From assembly GCF_017591435.1 (NCBI RefSeq), contig NC_059290.1:3737725-3801724 (forward strand): a stretch of 64,000 bases of DNA. The letters are read 5' to 3'. The position numbers and the translations under genes were made by a program. The notes under the pieces are model-generated. The model worked only from the letters and a program-made list of their open reading frames with translations. It did not search any database and was not told the DNA's origin. Shown piece after piece: positions 52,053 through 63,529 of this stretch (positions are counted from its first letter, which is position 1; the number at the start of each line of letters is the position of its first letter). The DNA comes from Portunus trituberculatus (Eukaryota; Arthropoda; Malacostraca; Decapoda; Portunidae).

Positions 52053-53085
52053 CCACCAAGTAAGAGAATCAGTTAAAAGACAACAAGACAATGGAAGGTT
52101 ACAGAAAGTATGTAGGTATTTTGTATCATAGTCCATAAGCCTCACCAAATGTCTGTATGAACTTGGGTAGCAAAACTTGGGTTAAAATTAGAAGTGCATA
52201 GCCCTGCTGTTCTGTGAAGGTAGCTAGTTATTTTGATCATGCTGCTAGCATCCCAACCAAACCTAACCTATTCTACCCTAACCTAACTAAACATTATCAA
52301 ACAAGAAGCGTTGCTTAAGCAAGGATGCTAGTGGCAAGATAAAGAATATTCAACAACAGCAACAACAACAACAAGGCCTGCTGACTCAGGAGTAATTCTG
52401 AGTCACTTGTTCTGGTCCTGTAGCATTAAAATCTTAATGATATTTTATGATATTCCTTCCTGAGTGGCAGATGTATCATAGTTATCAGCTCATGAAGTTA
52501 CCCACCCTTTTCAGAAAATTGTCATGTAAAAGACACTGGCCCACATCCACATCCTGATTTAGACTCTTTCGTAAGATATCTGTCTAGTGTGTCATAGTAT
52601 TGCTGGTATTATTTTAAAGAGACCTTTTAAGCTTTCATTTGAGCTCAGATGTGAATGATTCTGATCAGCATAGAGGTCGTAGCTTTAAATTATAGAAAAA
52701 CATTTTTCACACACAATTATCATGCAAGGGATTTAATATATCTTTTAGTTCTGTGTCATCTAACATCAGCAGGGAAACAAAATCCATAAACTAATGTGCG
52801 TAGGACCAGAAGATTCTGGAAATGCATAATATACTTACATTATATCATTTTTACAGGTCACTGTGAGCCTTGAACTAGATCAATGTGCCTAACTGAATTG
52901 GATTGGCTGTTAGTGAAATGCACCACAAATAGAATGAGATAAGAAGGGAAGAACAACATCTTCGGATCACTTGTTCTCTTGTGAAGAGACTGCCCTCACA
53001 CAAGGTGATGTAATGTTGAAATGTTAATTTAGAATGAAATATATTTAGATTTTAATGAAAAAACATTGTGGAGAAGCATGCTTTA
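52053..53085 (+). other. gene-free AT-rich stretch
   Basis: A short CCTAACCTA-like patch at 52258-52290 and AACAAC repeats near 52350; otherwise nothing supported. Confidence 0.5.
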
Positions 53086-53332
53086 GTCAATAAGTTAAAA
53101 GTTTTGTCTCACCTGAAGATCTGCCACCCCACAGGGATCACCTGAAGATCCGCCACCCCAGATTGTCTCCCCTGAAGATCCACTCACTTTTAAGATCAGC
53201 CTTATTTTTCATAGACATTCAGGTGTAACAAAGAGTAAAAAACTTTTATAAATCAGGAAATTAAAGTCATTTATTGAAACATGAACTCATTAAAAAACTT
53301 AGTGGATATAAGAAATGCAGAAAAAAAGTTTT

Positions 53333-53374
<42 letters not shown>

Positions 53375-53513
53375 TAATAATAATTATAATCTCAATAATA
53401 GTAATAATAATATTAATAGTAGTAGCAGTAGTAGCAGTAGTAGTAGTAGTAGTAGTAGTAGTACCAGCAGTAGTGATAGTAATAACAATAATGATAATTA
53501 TAATAATAATAAC

Positions 53514-53569
<56 letters not shown>

Positions 53570-53591
53570 TAATAATAATAATGATAATAAC

Positions 53592-53638
<47 letters not shown>

Positions 53639-53761
53639 TAATAATCATGATAATAACAATAATAATAATAATAAAAATAATAATGATGCTAACAATAATA
53701 GTAATAATAATGTTAATAATAGTAGTAGTAGTAGTAGTAGTAATAACAATAATGATAATTG

Positions 53762-53834
<73 letters not shown>

Positions 53835-54180
53835 GGATCACCTGAAGATCCGCCACCCCAGATTGTCTCACCTGAAGATCTGCTACCCGGAGTGCGGCTG
53901 GGGTGGCGGATCTTAAGGTGATCCAAAGTTTTTAATGTTCTTGTTGAATTTTTATAGTGAAATATTTGTTTACTGTATTAAATTTGTGGACAAGATATTT
54001 GTGGATATTGTTAAGTCAAGAATTAACAAATATATAACTTGTACTGATGTACAAGTTATATATTTGTCAATTCTTGACTTAGTTAACAATATTCTGATCT
54101 TGTCCACAAATTTAATACAGTAAACAAATATTTTACTATAGAAATTCAACAAGAACATTAAAAACTTTTAACTTATTGAC
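53086..54180. mobile_element. inverted-repeat element containing an AAT/TTA microsatellite and a long hairpin
   Basis: Perfect 20-base ends: GTCAATAAGTTAAAAGTTTT at 53086 and its complement at 54161-54180. Inside are GGATCACCTGAAGATCCGCC units on both sides of the triplet array (53337-53834), the last one inverted at ~53900-53924, then a ~119-base near-perfect palindrome (arms 53926-54044 and 54049-54167, 4-base loop). Non-coding. Confidence 0.65.
53337..53834. repeat. AAT/TAG/TTA trinucleotide array
   Basis: About 500 bases of AAT units with ATG, AAC and TAG variants, switching to TTA units near 53774. Poly-Asn, poly-Ile and poly-Leu frames here are artefacts. Confidence 0.9.
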
Positions 54181-54669
54181 TGTATTGACTTGCAGCTTAT
54201 ACTTAGTTATTTTAATAGTTGCAGCCTTCATTGCTAGACCAGGAAAGAGATACCCATGAATTGATAGGCTGTGCCTTAACCCCTTTGTTACTACCTAGCT
54301 GTGTATTACTCTGAGCCACTGTTCCACCTCAGGGAACCAACCACCCCTTTATGCCAGGCAACACACCATCATTCCCAAATCTTTTTCCCATTTTAGTTTT
54401 CTTTTGTATTTCTGTTTGTAAACACTTTCCACATTCACTGTGTACATTAGACATACAAAAACTACTATAATGTTAAAGGTAGTAATGATAATATAGGCAA
54501 TGAAATAAATGAATATGGAAAAGAAAAATGAAAATATTATGGTAGTGTAATGATGAAGTAGTTGTATGATTCTAGTGGAAGTAGTATAGTTGTAGTAGTG
54601 TGGTAATAACGGTAGCAGCAGCAGCAGCAGAATAGGCTTTTACTGGTTAGACTAAGAGTTTATTCACTA

Positions 54670-54714
<45 letters not shown>

Positions 54715-55700
54715 CTCTTATTGCTAAAGTCTTTTTCATTTATCCACTGACACAGTTTATTAATCTTTTCCTCATCCAAAAGAAAAATAACAAAACACTT
54801 CTCGTGCACCTGCAAAAACACGTGCCACATCATTTACCCTGCTGCTGCTGCTGCTGCTACATCATCACTGAAGATTGGTGAGGCATCAGGAAAAGTGTCA
54901 CTAAAAATGTCTGGCATCAGCTCCCAGCTTGTCAACAATCTGGTCTATAATTACCTAATTATTCACTATCAGGTCACAGCAGATGCTACCCTCACTACCT
55001 TTCTCACCGTTGTCATCATCAGTCTCCTGGTAGGTATTCTGAGCCAGAACTAGAATCACTGTTTTCCTCCATTTTTGCCAGATGGCCAGACAATACTAGC
55101 AGCACTGTAAGACTGTCAAAGCAACATTAACTAATTTCAAATCAAAGACAAAGCCCCAATTAGTGTCCACTATAAATAGTAGACACTAATTGGGATGCAG
55201 TTGTGGGAGGGGCTTACACATACCAGTAGCTAATACCTTACCTTAGAGCCAACACAAACATAAATGTATTGTCTAAAATGGATAACTTTTCTCCGTCATG
55301 TATGGTAGTACATGACAGTATATACTACAGGACCTCCATATCACATACATGCGTATGGGACAGTAGTGAAGGAGTTAGTCATACCACTTTTCATTGATCA
55401 CAAGCACTGCACTATTAACTTTGTTGTAGCTCCTTACACTGATCTGTTTGTAGTTGTCATTGCTACACCAGGAGAAACCCTGCCTATCTGATGACCTAGC
55501 ATGCTTCCCACAATCTTGCTCTTTCCCACTAAGCACTGGCACTGTTGTACTTCACTGCCCAGTGTGATGAATGGTTAGTGCATCGCCTCTGTCATTAAAG
55601 GAATGTAGAGTGGAAGTTGTAGTACAGTGTTTTGTTGGGCCTGTGGTGAGAAGACAGTTAGTGAAAGCTTGCTGTCATGTGTTTTTGTCTGGCAACAGAA
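54181..55700 (+). repeat. duplicated segment, copy 1 (interrupted)
   Basis: 54181-54275 plus 55379-55700 align with 57010-57430: CCTTCATTGCTAGACCAGGA, GCTCCTTACACTGATCT, CCAGGAGAAACCCTGCCTAT, GAATGGTTAGTGC and GGAAGTTGTAGT are shared. The gap is the TTAA-flanked insertion. Confidence 0.7.
54276..55378. mobile_element. 1.1-kb TTAA-flanked insertion
   Basis: Starts TTAACCCCTTTGTTACTACC, ends GGGACAGTAGTGAAGGAGTT AG, imperfect inverted ends resembling those of the 210-base MITEs. Absent from the second copy of the duplication, where TCAA occupies the site. Contains a GAT array (54672-54712), CTG/CAG triplets and a hairpin with 13-base arms at 55155-55167 and 55182-55194. No transposase seen. 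Confidence 0.65.
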
Positions 55701-57009
55701 AGGAAGTAAGATGTGTATTTTAAAGCTGCTTTACACCTTTCAGGAATCTACATTTTCATGGATGGTGAAGAGCACAGGATCACCAGATACCTGCTGTCCT
55801 GCCACCAAGATTCTCCCTTGACACCACACCACCTCACGTCATCTGTCCCATCACCTCACTGACACCAGTGGCAGGTTAGCATTCATCTTTCAAGCTCACT
55901 CGTACAAGATTCAGATGTGATTTCTTCCCACTGTCTCAAAACTTCAGTATTTAAGATCAGTTTAATTTGAAATACTTACCCCACAACTGTATCACTCCTC
56001 TACACCACTTGCTGTACTTCATCTCACACTCATCACATTCTCACAAGATTTAAGTTTGGTGTCTAATTGCAATACTTACTCTTCAGCACACCTGCCTTAG
56101 TCCAAAAGGATTTTCAAGGGGGTTTATTTGCAGTCCTAACTTGCACTCATTCCTCCCTACCAAACTGCTCATCCACACACAATAAACTTGAAGTAAATTA
56201 TTCAGTGATTGATACTTAGAAGTATTTAAGGCAATAACAGGTGAATTTCTCAAGATACATTACCAGTAGGATAAACTCATTTAAAATTATTCATCTCTGA
56301 TTTCACCTGAAATTCATACCATTAATCTAACCAGCCCAGCCTCTTAACAGTCAAATTTGATCTCACTTGAAATTCATACTGTTAATCTAACCAGCCCAGC
56401 CTCTTAACAGTCAGGTATCTTTAATAACTACCCTACCTTCTCTTTCTTATCTTGCTCACTATCATTCACACATCATAATCACAACACAAACTCCCAGATC
56501 TACTTTCCATACATCTAATGTATCATTACCTCCCAGTCCTGGCACACTCAGCTGCTCCATTCTCTTCTAATCCACTGTATATGTTTGTCTCTACTCCATC
56601 TCGCTGAGCTTCATCTGTCTTCCAGCTCCCTTACAATCTGGTTCCATACTTAGGTCACTCTGATGTGTTGGCTTGTTCTAACACTAACAGTCTTGCTTCT
56701 TGGACCTGGTTTGCGGTTTTTTTTCCCGCCCCCTTTTTATTTGTAATTGTATGCTCAGTGGTGTTGAAATTCAGGGTTTCAGCAAGTATCAGTGTACTAA
56801 CTTGGCTTTCATGGAGTTGTTCATTTTGTAGAGTTGGTTTTGACTTCAAATTTGAGAGAATTCAGATTATGGTGTCAAAATATTTAATAAACTTTAGGGT
56901 AATCTCTCTCTCTCTTACTTGTCAAGTTTTAAGTCAAATATTCATTTACTGCATCAAATTTTGGACAAGGTTTGGATATTGTAAAGTTCAGAGTTTATTG
57001 TATATAACT

Positions 57010-57430
57010 TGTGCTGAGCACTATTGACTTGCAACTTCCACTATAGTTATTTTAATAAGCTGCGCCTTCATTGCTAGACCAGGAGAGATAAGCCCCATGA
57101 ATGGACAAGCTGTGCTTCAAGTCATTCCATTTTCCACTGATAACAAGCACTGCATGATTAACTGTGTCGTAGCTCCTTACACTGATCTTTTTTTTAATTG
57201 TCATTGCTCCACCAGGAGAAACCCTGCCTATCTGATGACCTGGCTTGTTCTACACAGTCCTGCCCTGTCCCCAGTGTGATGAATGGTTAGTGCCTCTTCT
57301 CTTTAATTCATTAAAGGAATGTGGAGTGGAAGTTGTAGTGCAGTGTTTTGCCATACCTGTCAGGAATCCCAAAGGAACAAAAACCATGTGTATTTTGAAG
57401 CTGCTTTATAGCATTCATCTATATTTTTAT
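57010..57430 (+). repeat. duplicated segment, copy 2 (uninterrupted)
   Basis: Counterpart of 54181-54275/55379-55700. The preceding ~100 bases (56900-57010) resemble one arm of the hairpin at 53926-54167 (TTTACTGCATCAAATTTTGG, TATATAACTTGTGCTGA). Confidence 0.7.
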
Positions 57431-58950
57431 GGACAGTGACATTGTCAGGTATAGTGATATTGACTAACAATTACTTGTATTCTTATCTTCCTCAATAGGG
57501 TCGGAATGATGTGGCAAGGAAATGTATGGGCACTGTCTGCGGATTCACCATGCAGTCTCCTGAGTATTCCGACCATTGGAGTTTCACAAGAGTTGCTTTC
57601 ATTGGCCTAAGAAACTGGACTGATCAACAGCTTTAGGTGGTGGACCAATTGGACCAGCAGCCACCTGACAGTCTAGGATGCCTCTGCCCTCCCTAGCTCA
57701 CTGCTGAGGAGGATGAAGTAAGTGGCCTGCCTGCCTTAGAGAAACTGTGGTCTGGATTCAACAGCTTGTGCACCAAGGGACCAGCATCCCTAATGTACAT
57801 ACTACTACTGCCCTAATATGCACTATAAGTATTAAGGAAGGATAGGTATAAAAATTACCCTTAAATCCTGTAAAATAGGCTCTAGCAAGTCAAAAATTCT
57901 CTGGAGACTTTAGCAGCAGTGCTAGAGTAGAAATAATTTTGAGTTGATAAAATGAAGATAAAATGAAAAGTATGCTTCCCAAAACCTTTATTTAATAGAT
58001 CTCCATAAAGTCTTAAATATTTTGACTTGACAAACTATTCTGATGTTTACAGTTTTTTTTTGTGTATACAGTCTTTTCAGCCTGCTTTTCTTGTAGACCA
58101 TAGTTTTTTTTATTAAAAAAAAAGGCCTACTTTCAGTAGTAGTATGTGAACCACTTTCTTTATCATCTTTCTTCAGTAGGTTAGGTGGAGGGCACCTGGC
58201 CAGGATAGATAGAGGCTGTTCTGATTGGAAACACCACTGACTTCAGCCTTAAGGTTTCCTGCTCCTTTAGTTGTAGCCACAACAAAGGTATATATATATA
58301 TATATGGTGCCTCTTCTGTGGACTCTTGAAGGTTATTCATTCTAGTACGGTGTAGTCTTTTTACAGGTCCTTGCAAGCTGGAAAATGGAAGTCCTTGCAA
58401 GCTGGAAAATGGAAATCCGTTATAATCCAGTACCTTAAAGGAAATTCTTAATGAGTAATAATTGTCATGCATGACCAAATCAAAGCAAGTGATGCATTAC
58501 TGATGTATTTACTATATCAGTAGTTATATCAATAAATAGTATATAATTTTAAGCTTCAGCACCAGGTAAATTTTTTACTTTTGTTACAAGTTTCTTAATT
58601 CCTTGGTGCTCACTTCCTCCTTTCCTTGCCTTTGGTGCTCACTTCCTCCTTTCCTTGATTTGTCCTGTTTCTTCAACTTGTCACCATTTCCTTCCTGCTT
58701 CCTGTGTCACTACCACTAGGCATCATATGTGGATGATCTGGATGATCTTTTCAGCCTGGAAAAGAACATGGGTCTAATGAATGTACAAGTCACTTGTTAT
58801 ATATGTTTCCTGTATACCTAATATTTGGTATGACAGGCCAATTTAATTATGATTCATGACAAACTGACCTCGTATAGATTTCAGGTAACATTACTGACCA
58901 GACAACCATAACCCAAAAGATTCTGTACCAGTCCTTAAGGAAATCATGCA
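57431..58950 (+). other. gene-free stretch
   Basis: Nothing coding recognised. A short direct duplication GGAAATCC/TCCTTGCAAGCTGGAAAATG at ~58370-58415, GGTGCTCACTTCCTCCTTTC twice at 58602-58655, and a TA tract at 58289-58304. Confidence 0.45.
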
Positions 58951-59619
58951 CCAGACGCTTGGGATCACCCAGTCACTCACCCCTCAGCCAAGGTAACAAC
59001 ATTAAGGTTCTCCAACTCCAAGCATTTCACCATTCCTGTTCACTTGTTTCCCCAGTTTTCCTGTGTTTGTTCATTCATGTCACCTATCACAAGCACTGTT
59101 TCCTCCCTTTATTCTCACATCTGTCATGTTCCTATTCTCCTTATGAGTCCTCTCTCCCATAAGTCACATGTACCACCACCACCACCACCACTGTTCTGCC
59201 ACTCTCATACCTACAGTCTACTCTCACCAGCATCACATCTTCACTGCTTCCACACTTTTCACATCAATCTGCTCTACTTTGTCCTCTTCCTTTTTAGTTT
59301 AAGGATGTCTCCAGTGCTTAACATCCCTCTCCCATCATGGAATACTTGCATCCCTCCATTTGCACATTATCTCGGGTGAGTCTCAGTAAGCCAGAATGTT
59401 ACACTTCCACTCACTGAATTGCTTGCCTACATCCTGAAACTTTCCCACATCCCAGGCTCTTACAACCAATATCTTCATGCATTCACTTGCCTGGTTAGTA
59501 GTTTTCTTCCATGATCTTGATATTGATGTTACAGGTGGCTTGGGATCACTTCAGAACCTTTGAACTGGTAACTCCTGTAGAGGACAGAGAAAAGAGCAGT
59601 ATCCTGTTCCCTAATTATT

Positions 59620-60460
59620 CCTAGATATAGCATGCCATATTTTCTCCAGAAAGTCCTTCACAGACTCAATCATCCTTTCACTTGTCTACACAGTCCCAGC
59701 AGCAACATTACCCATTCAATTCTTGTCTTCTCCAGCTTTTCATCCCTATTATGTATGCTGTACTTGTCAGAATCACTTGATGCCCATCTCCCTCCTGTCT
59801 GATACCTCTCACACTCCAGCGACTCATCCTCTCCCATGTCACACATCTGGCACACTTGAATGTGGGACTCACAGACCATGTGTAGTTCCTTGCATTCACA
59901 TCCATACAGTGTGTCCTAACTGAATAGAAGATTCAGATTGCCATCCAGGCTACCATTATACCACCTATCATACATCATTCTTCCATATATTCAGTCGATC
60001 CCACCCACTTCACCCCCCATTCTCTCTCTCTCTTACTTTTCCATTTACTCACATCCCATTCAGTTTCCACTCTGCCTCTTGTCTTGGTACCTGCCAGCTA
60101 TTCTCATGTCCCATACAACCTGTAATCCACTCGCAGCTCTTCCTTCATTTGCTTCCACTTTCACTCCACAGGTACACTTTTCTCACTATTATACCATCCA
60201 TTCTTTCCAACCTAATCTTTTATTAGTCTTTCCCTAATGGTGCTCCATCCTATATCATCTCTCAAAGCTTCTACTGCTGTGTACTTCGGTGCATTCACTG
60301 CCATTCTAGCTACTCTATTCTGCCCCACTTTTAACTTGTAAATTTCACTTTTGTTCCATGCAATCACATCCATACCATACATTTTACTAGACATGGCCAC
60401 ACTCTTCCACACTTCTCTCAGCACATCACATTTACTCGCTCTTGCTAGCTTCACTCCCCA
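59620..60460 (-). mobile_element. LINE C-terminal remnant
   Basis: On the - strand the sequence reads SKCDVLREVWKSVAM, GMDVIAWNKSEIYKLKVGQN, RVARMAVNAPKYTAVEALRD and DIGWSTIRERL, then after frame breaks MDVNARNYTWS, CESHIQVCQMCDMGEDESLE and CERYQ. This VGQNRVAR...GW(S)TF.ER region followed by a Cys-rich CxxC segment is how I know the C-termini of crustacean LINE proteins. Several frameshifts; inactive. Confidence 0.65.
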
Positions 60461-60899
60461 GTTGCCCTACCTCACTGGTTCACCAAGCTTATCTTTTCAT
60501 TCCTTGTCTTTTCACAACCATTCAGACTCGCCCACATTCCCAACATGTCATTTTACTCAATTCATTTATACAATGTCATTCAACACTGCACTGAACACAA
60601 TGGAAGCAACACATCTCATCTGTGAAGGTCTGTAAACTTCAATAAAAACCTGTTTATGATAGCTGTTATAAAGAAAACTTGCTGCCAATGATTCAAATAT
60701 CAAATGTTTGAGGAACCTGTAATTTTATCTGAAAACTTATTATTTTATCAGTATATCAATCCCCCCCTTAGTTATCCTCTGAATGTCCATACTATTGACA
60801 GTAGTAGTAGCAGTTAATGCCAAAAGAAATAAAATAAAAAGTTTTGTATAAAAAGAAAATTAAATATACAATGTCATAGTATTTTCTTGGATTTCTTTT

Positions 60900-61230
60900 A
60901 ATCTAAACCCTGGGAAACAAACATTGGGTGAAGAGGGAGAGGAGTTAGGCAAGGTTGTATTTTCTCAACCCTTTTTAGCCATTATACAGAGGAATTGGCT
61001 GCCAGAATGAAGCAGGAATAGTGTGGTGAATGAGAAGGTGTGCTATTTATACATATTGCTGTAGTTCAGAGTGAATTGGCAAATAAACTTCAATTTGTTG
61101 AATGTTAATTGATGGGTGTGGAGGAAACTTGGAGTAAGCTTTAACAGCGAGAAAAGCAAGGTAATGGTTGTGAACGTCAAAGAAAGGGAGATAAATTAAT
61201 TGTGGAGACTTGGGGAAAATTCATTACAAT
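60900..61230 (+). mobile_element. LINE reverse-transcriptase fragment, + strand
   Basis: Reads (with frameshifts) GVRQGCIFSTL-like, HYTEELAARMKQE, and further on LGVSFNSEKSKVMVVN, corresponding to the RQGC.LSP, TEELA.R and SEKSKVMV blocks of LINE RTs. Opposite in orientation to the neighbouring fragment, so the two are separate insertions or an inversion. Confidence 0.6.
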
Positions 61231-61339
61231 AAACTGAAGAATGACATTATGTACGATGTAAGTATATGGCAATGTGGATAAACCCGAATGCCTGTGCAAA
61301 GCTGAAGGAATAAAAAGATACGTATTGGGGAAACATCAA

Positions 61340-62420
61340 CACACACACGCAGTTATTCATCAATTATGCAACCACCAGATGAACAAAGGTAACATTTAAA
61401 TATCTCATTTCCTCACGCCGTGCACTGGAGACAAATTATGTGAGCTTTGCAACAAGAAAAAAAAAAAAGTATATAAATAAATAAGTAAAAAACGGAGAAA
61501 AAAGGGAAAATGAAAATAAAATAAAACGAAAGCAGGAAACAAGTAATAAAACGAAATGGAAAAAGAAAAGGAAATTAGAGAATAGGAAGGGAAAAAATAA
61601 TGAAAAAAAAATTGAAAGGAAAGGAACAGAAAAATACAAGGGAAAAATAACTGGAAAACAAAGAAAGAGGAAATGGAAAAGGAAAAGGTAAAAGAAAGGG
61701 GGGGCGGAGAAACAGTAAGATGATTATACATGGAGACAAAATCTTTCTTGAGCACGAAAAGTAAAACTACAGAACTGTAAAATAATAAAAGGCGAGCATG
61801 TCCACACTCCCATGGAACAGATTAACATTTTTAAAGAGTCAATCACTACATGCGGTTTGTGTGAATGGTAGTTTGACACACCGACGTTGTTTTACCGAGA
61901 AGGGATATTAAATTCTACGAGGGGATGGCAGGATCTCACCTCACGCGGCCTTACAACACAATGTACGTTTACTGAGGAGGATATATTTTATGAGGGGGAA
62001 GGCAGGAACTATCACCACCTCGCGGGGCCTCGATAACACTACCAGTAAAATTACCAATCAATTCCCATAAAGACATGAACAATGCAACGTAACGAGTAAT
62101 TAGTGAGAAGGAAACGAAATGAGGGAACAATGCGACAAGATATGACAGTCACACACGGCCTCACTAACACCACTACTAGTAAACGCAACACAATGCAGTG
62201 CTAATCATCATTGTATCCATGCACTGCTACCGATGACAAAGCAGCAAAACTGAAAACCGAGGCAAGAATCAAACACGTACGTCCTTAAACTAGCGAAATG
62301 CAGCTCCAAATACGAAGACACTATAGAGTAAAAAGTGATTACAGTGACGGAAGGAAGTGAAGACTTAATAATCACGCGTAGCCTCAAACACACCACTTCG
62401 CAGAAAACACCGGCACACAT
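61340..62420. other. gene-free A-rich stretch
   Basis: 61450-61700 is strongly purine-rich. 61800-62200 has two diverged copies of a segment around GGGATGGCAGGATCTCACC and GGGGAAGGCAGGAACTATC, each followed by CTCACGCGGCC or CTCGCGGGGCC. No gene seen. Confidence 0.4.
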
Positions 62421-62424
62421 CACA

Positions 62425-62641
62425 TTATAGCCTCTCCAGTACCATGTCAGGTTTCCATATGTATTCTGTTGACTATTTAGTGATTTCATACAGCTTCAGA
62501 AACTCTTGTGGGGATTAGAATGGTGAAGACTGGCTATTAATCTTTTGACTTCCATCTAAAAACCTTCCTAATGTAAATAAAATCGTCAAATATCAAACCC
62601 AAACTCATGGTGAAAATGCCTCCCAGTACTAAGAGGGTTAA
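62425..62641 (+). mobile_element. TTAA-type MITE, copy 6
   Basis: CTCTCCAGTACCATGTCAGG left end, CCCAGTACTAAGAGGGTTAA right end; internal CTTCAGAAACTCTTGTGGGG. Confidence 0.6.
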
Positions 62642-62736
62642 AAAAATAATCCAAAACTTAAGATAATATATAACCTAAATACCAACTTCAATCTTCCCTT
62701 CCCAGTTTATTTAATCTCCCTATTACTTCCTTATCT

Positions 62737-62933
62737 TTAACCCCTTCAGTACTGGGACACTTTTTAACCAAGAGTTTCGATATAATCAAACGATTTTATT
62801 TACATTAGGAAGGGTTTATGGAGATCAGATTAATGGAAAGAATCTTCATTTTGATCCCCACAAGTTTCTGATGCTGTATAAAATCACTAAATAGTAAGCA
62901 AAATAAATATGAAAAAGCGTCATAGCATTGATT
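62737..62933 (-). mobile_element. TTAA-type MITE, copy 7 (truncated)
   Basis: Starts TTAACCCCTTCAGTACTGGG in reverse orientation 96 bases after copy 6, loses its end at CGTCATAGCATTG, just before the donor of the exon at 62975. Confidence 0.6.
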
Positions 62934-62974
62934 CAGACACAGCTTCTCTGATAAGTTGCAGTGGGCGTACTCAC

Positions 62975-63526
62975 AAGGGTGGTTGTCACAAGTAGACATG
63001 AGTCCAGCAGGAATTTACACTCTGCAGCAGTATCCGGTAGTTTCCCTTCATAGAAAACGACGGAGTTCCAGAGAAGGATCCCTGAAAAAGTGACAAACAG
63101 GTAAGGTCAGGTTTCAAAGGAATACTATTCTATTTCTGTAGTCTTACCATTTCCATAAGAACCTACAAATTTTTTCACAAATATACAGACTTGTCTCTGA
63201 CGTTTAACAAAGCAAGCATACAATCAAATTGGTAAAAGTATGATTAAGAAAAAATACCTATCATGACACCAATCAAATTTACCACACAAATTTCATTCCT
63301 TCGTTTCTCAAAGGAAAAACACGGGTAAGAAAAGTGAGAGGCTAATGTAATTACGTATGTTCATAGCCATAAAAATGTGATTAGCAAACATGACATACCT
63401 GACGTTACAAAGCCGCAGCAGACACAATAGGATCATACGTGTTGCCAGGCCGAGGCGCAGAGCAGAAAAGAACAGTCCCTCGCCTGGCCTTCCCCGCCGC
63501 TGTCTCGACACCAATGCTTCGAACAC
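62975..63526 (-). CDS. three internal exons of an unrecognised membrane protein
   Basis: Exons in transcript order: 63526-63399 (ttttag|GTG ... GTCAG|gtatgt), 63298-63258 (gaag|GAAT ... ATAG|gtattt), 63081-62975 (tttcag|GG ... CCTT|gtgagt). The phases match exactly (out 2/in 1, out 1/in 2, out 0) and no stop occurs. The product starts VFEALVSRQRRGRPGEGLFF, runs through ALRLGLATRMILLCLLRL and NEICVVNLIGVMIGILLW, and continues as NSVVFYEGKLPDTAAECKF then LLDSCLLVTTTL. It reads as two or three membrane segments separated by short polar loops. The middle 41-base exon has a weak acceptor, but without it the frame hits a stop. Further exons are expected on both sides; I found none with certainty. 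Family unknown. Confidence 0.5.
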
Positions 63527-63529
63527 CTA

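Noticed and set aside
53274..53921. Frames over 200 residues rich in Asn, Ile or Ser
   Set aside because: Translation of the AAT/TTA array.
53935..54158. Two similar 62-residue proteins on opposite strands
   Set aside because: They are the two arms of the palindrome, not genes.
62208..62489. Candidate next exon of the 62975-63526 gene
   Set aside because: Several possible acceptors but no frame with sustained hydrophobic or conserved pattern, and it overlaps MITE copy 6.
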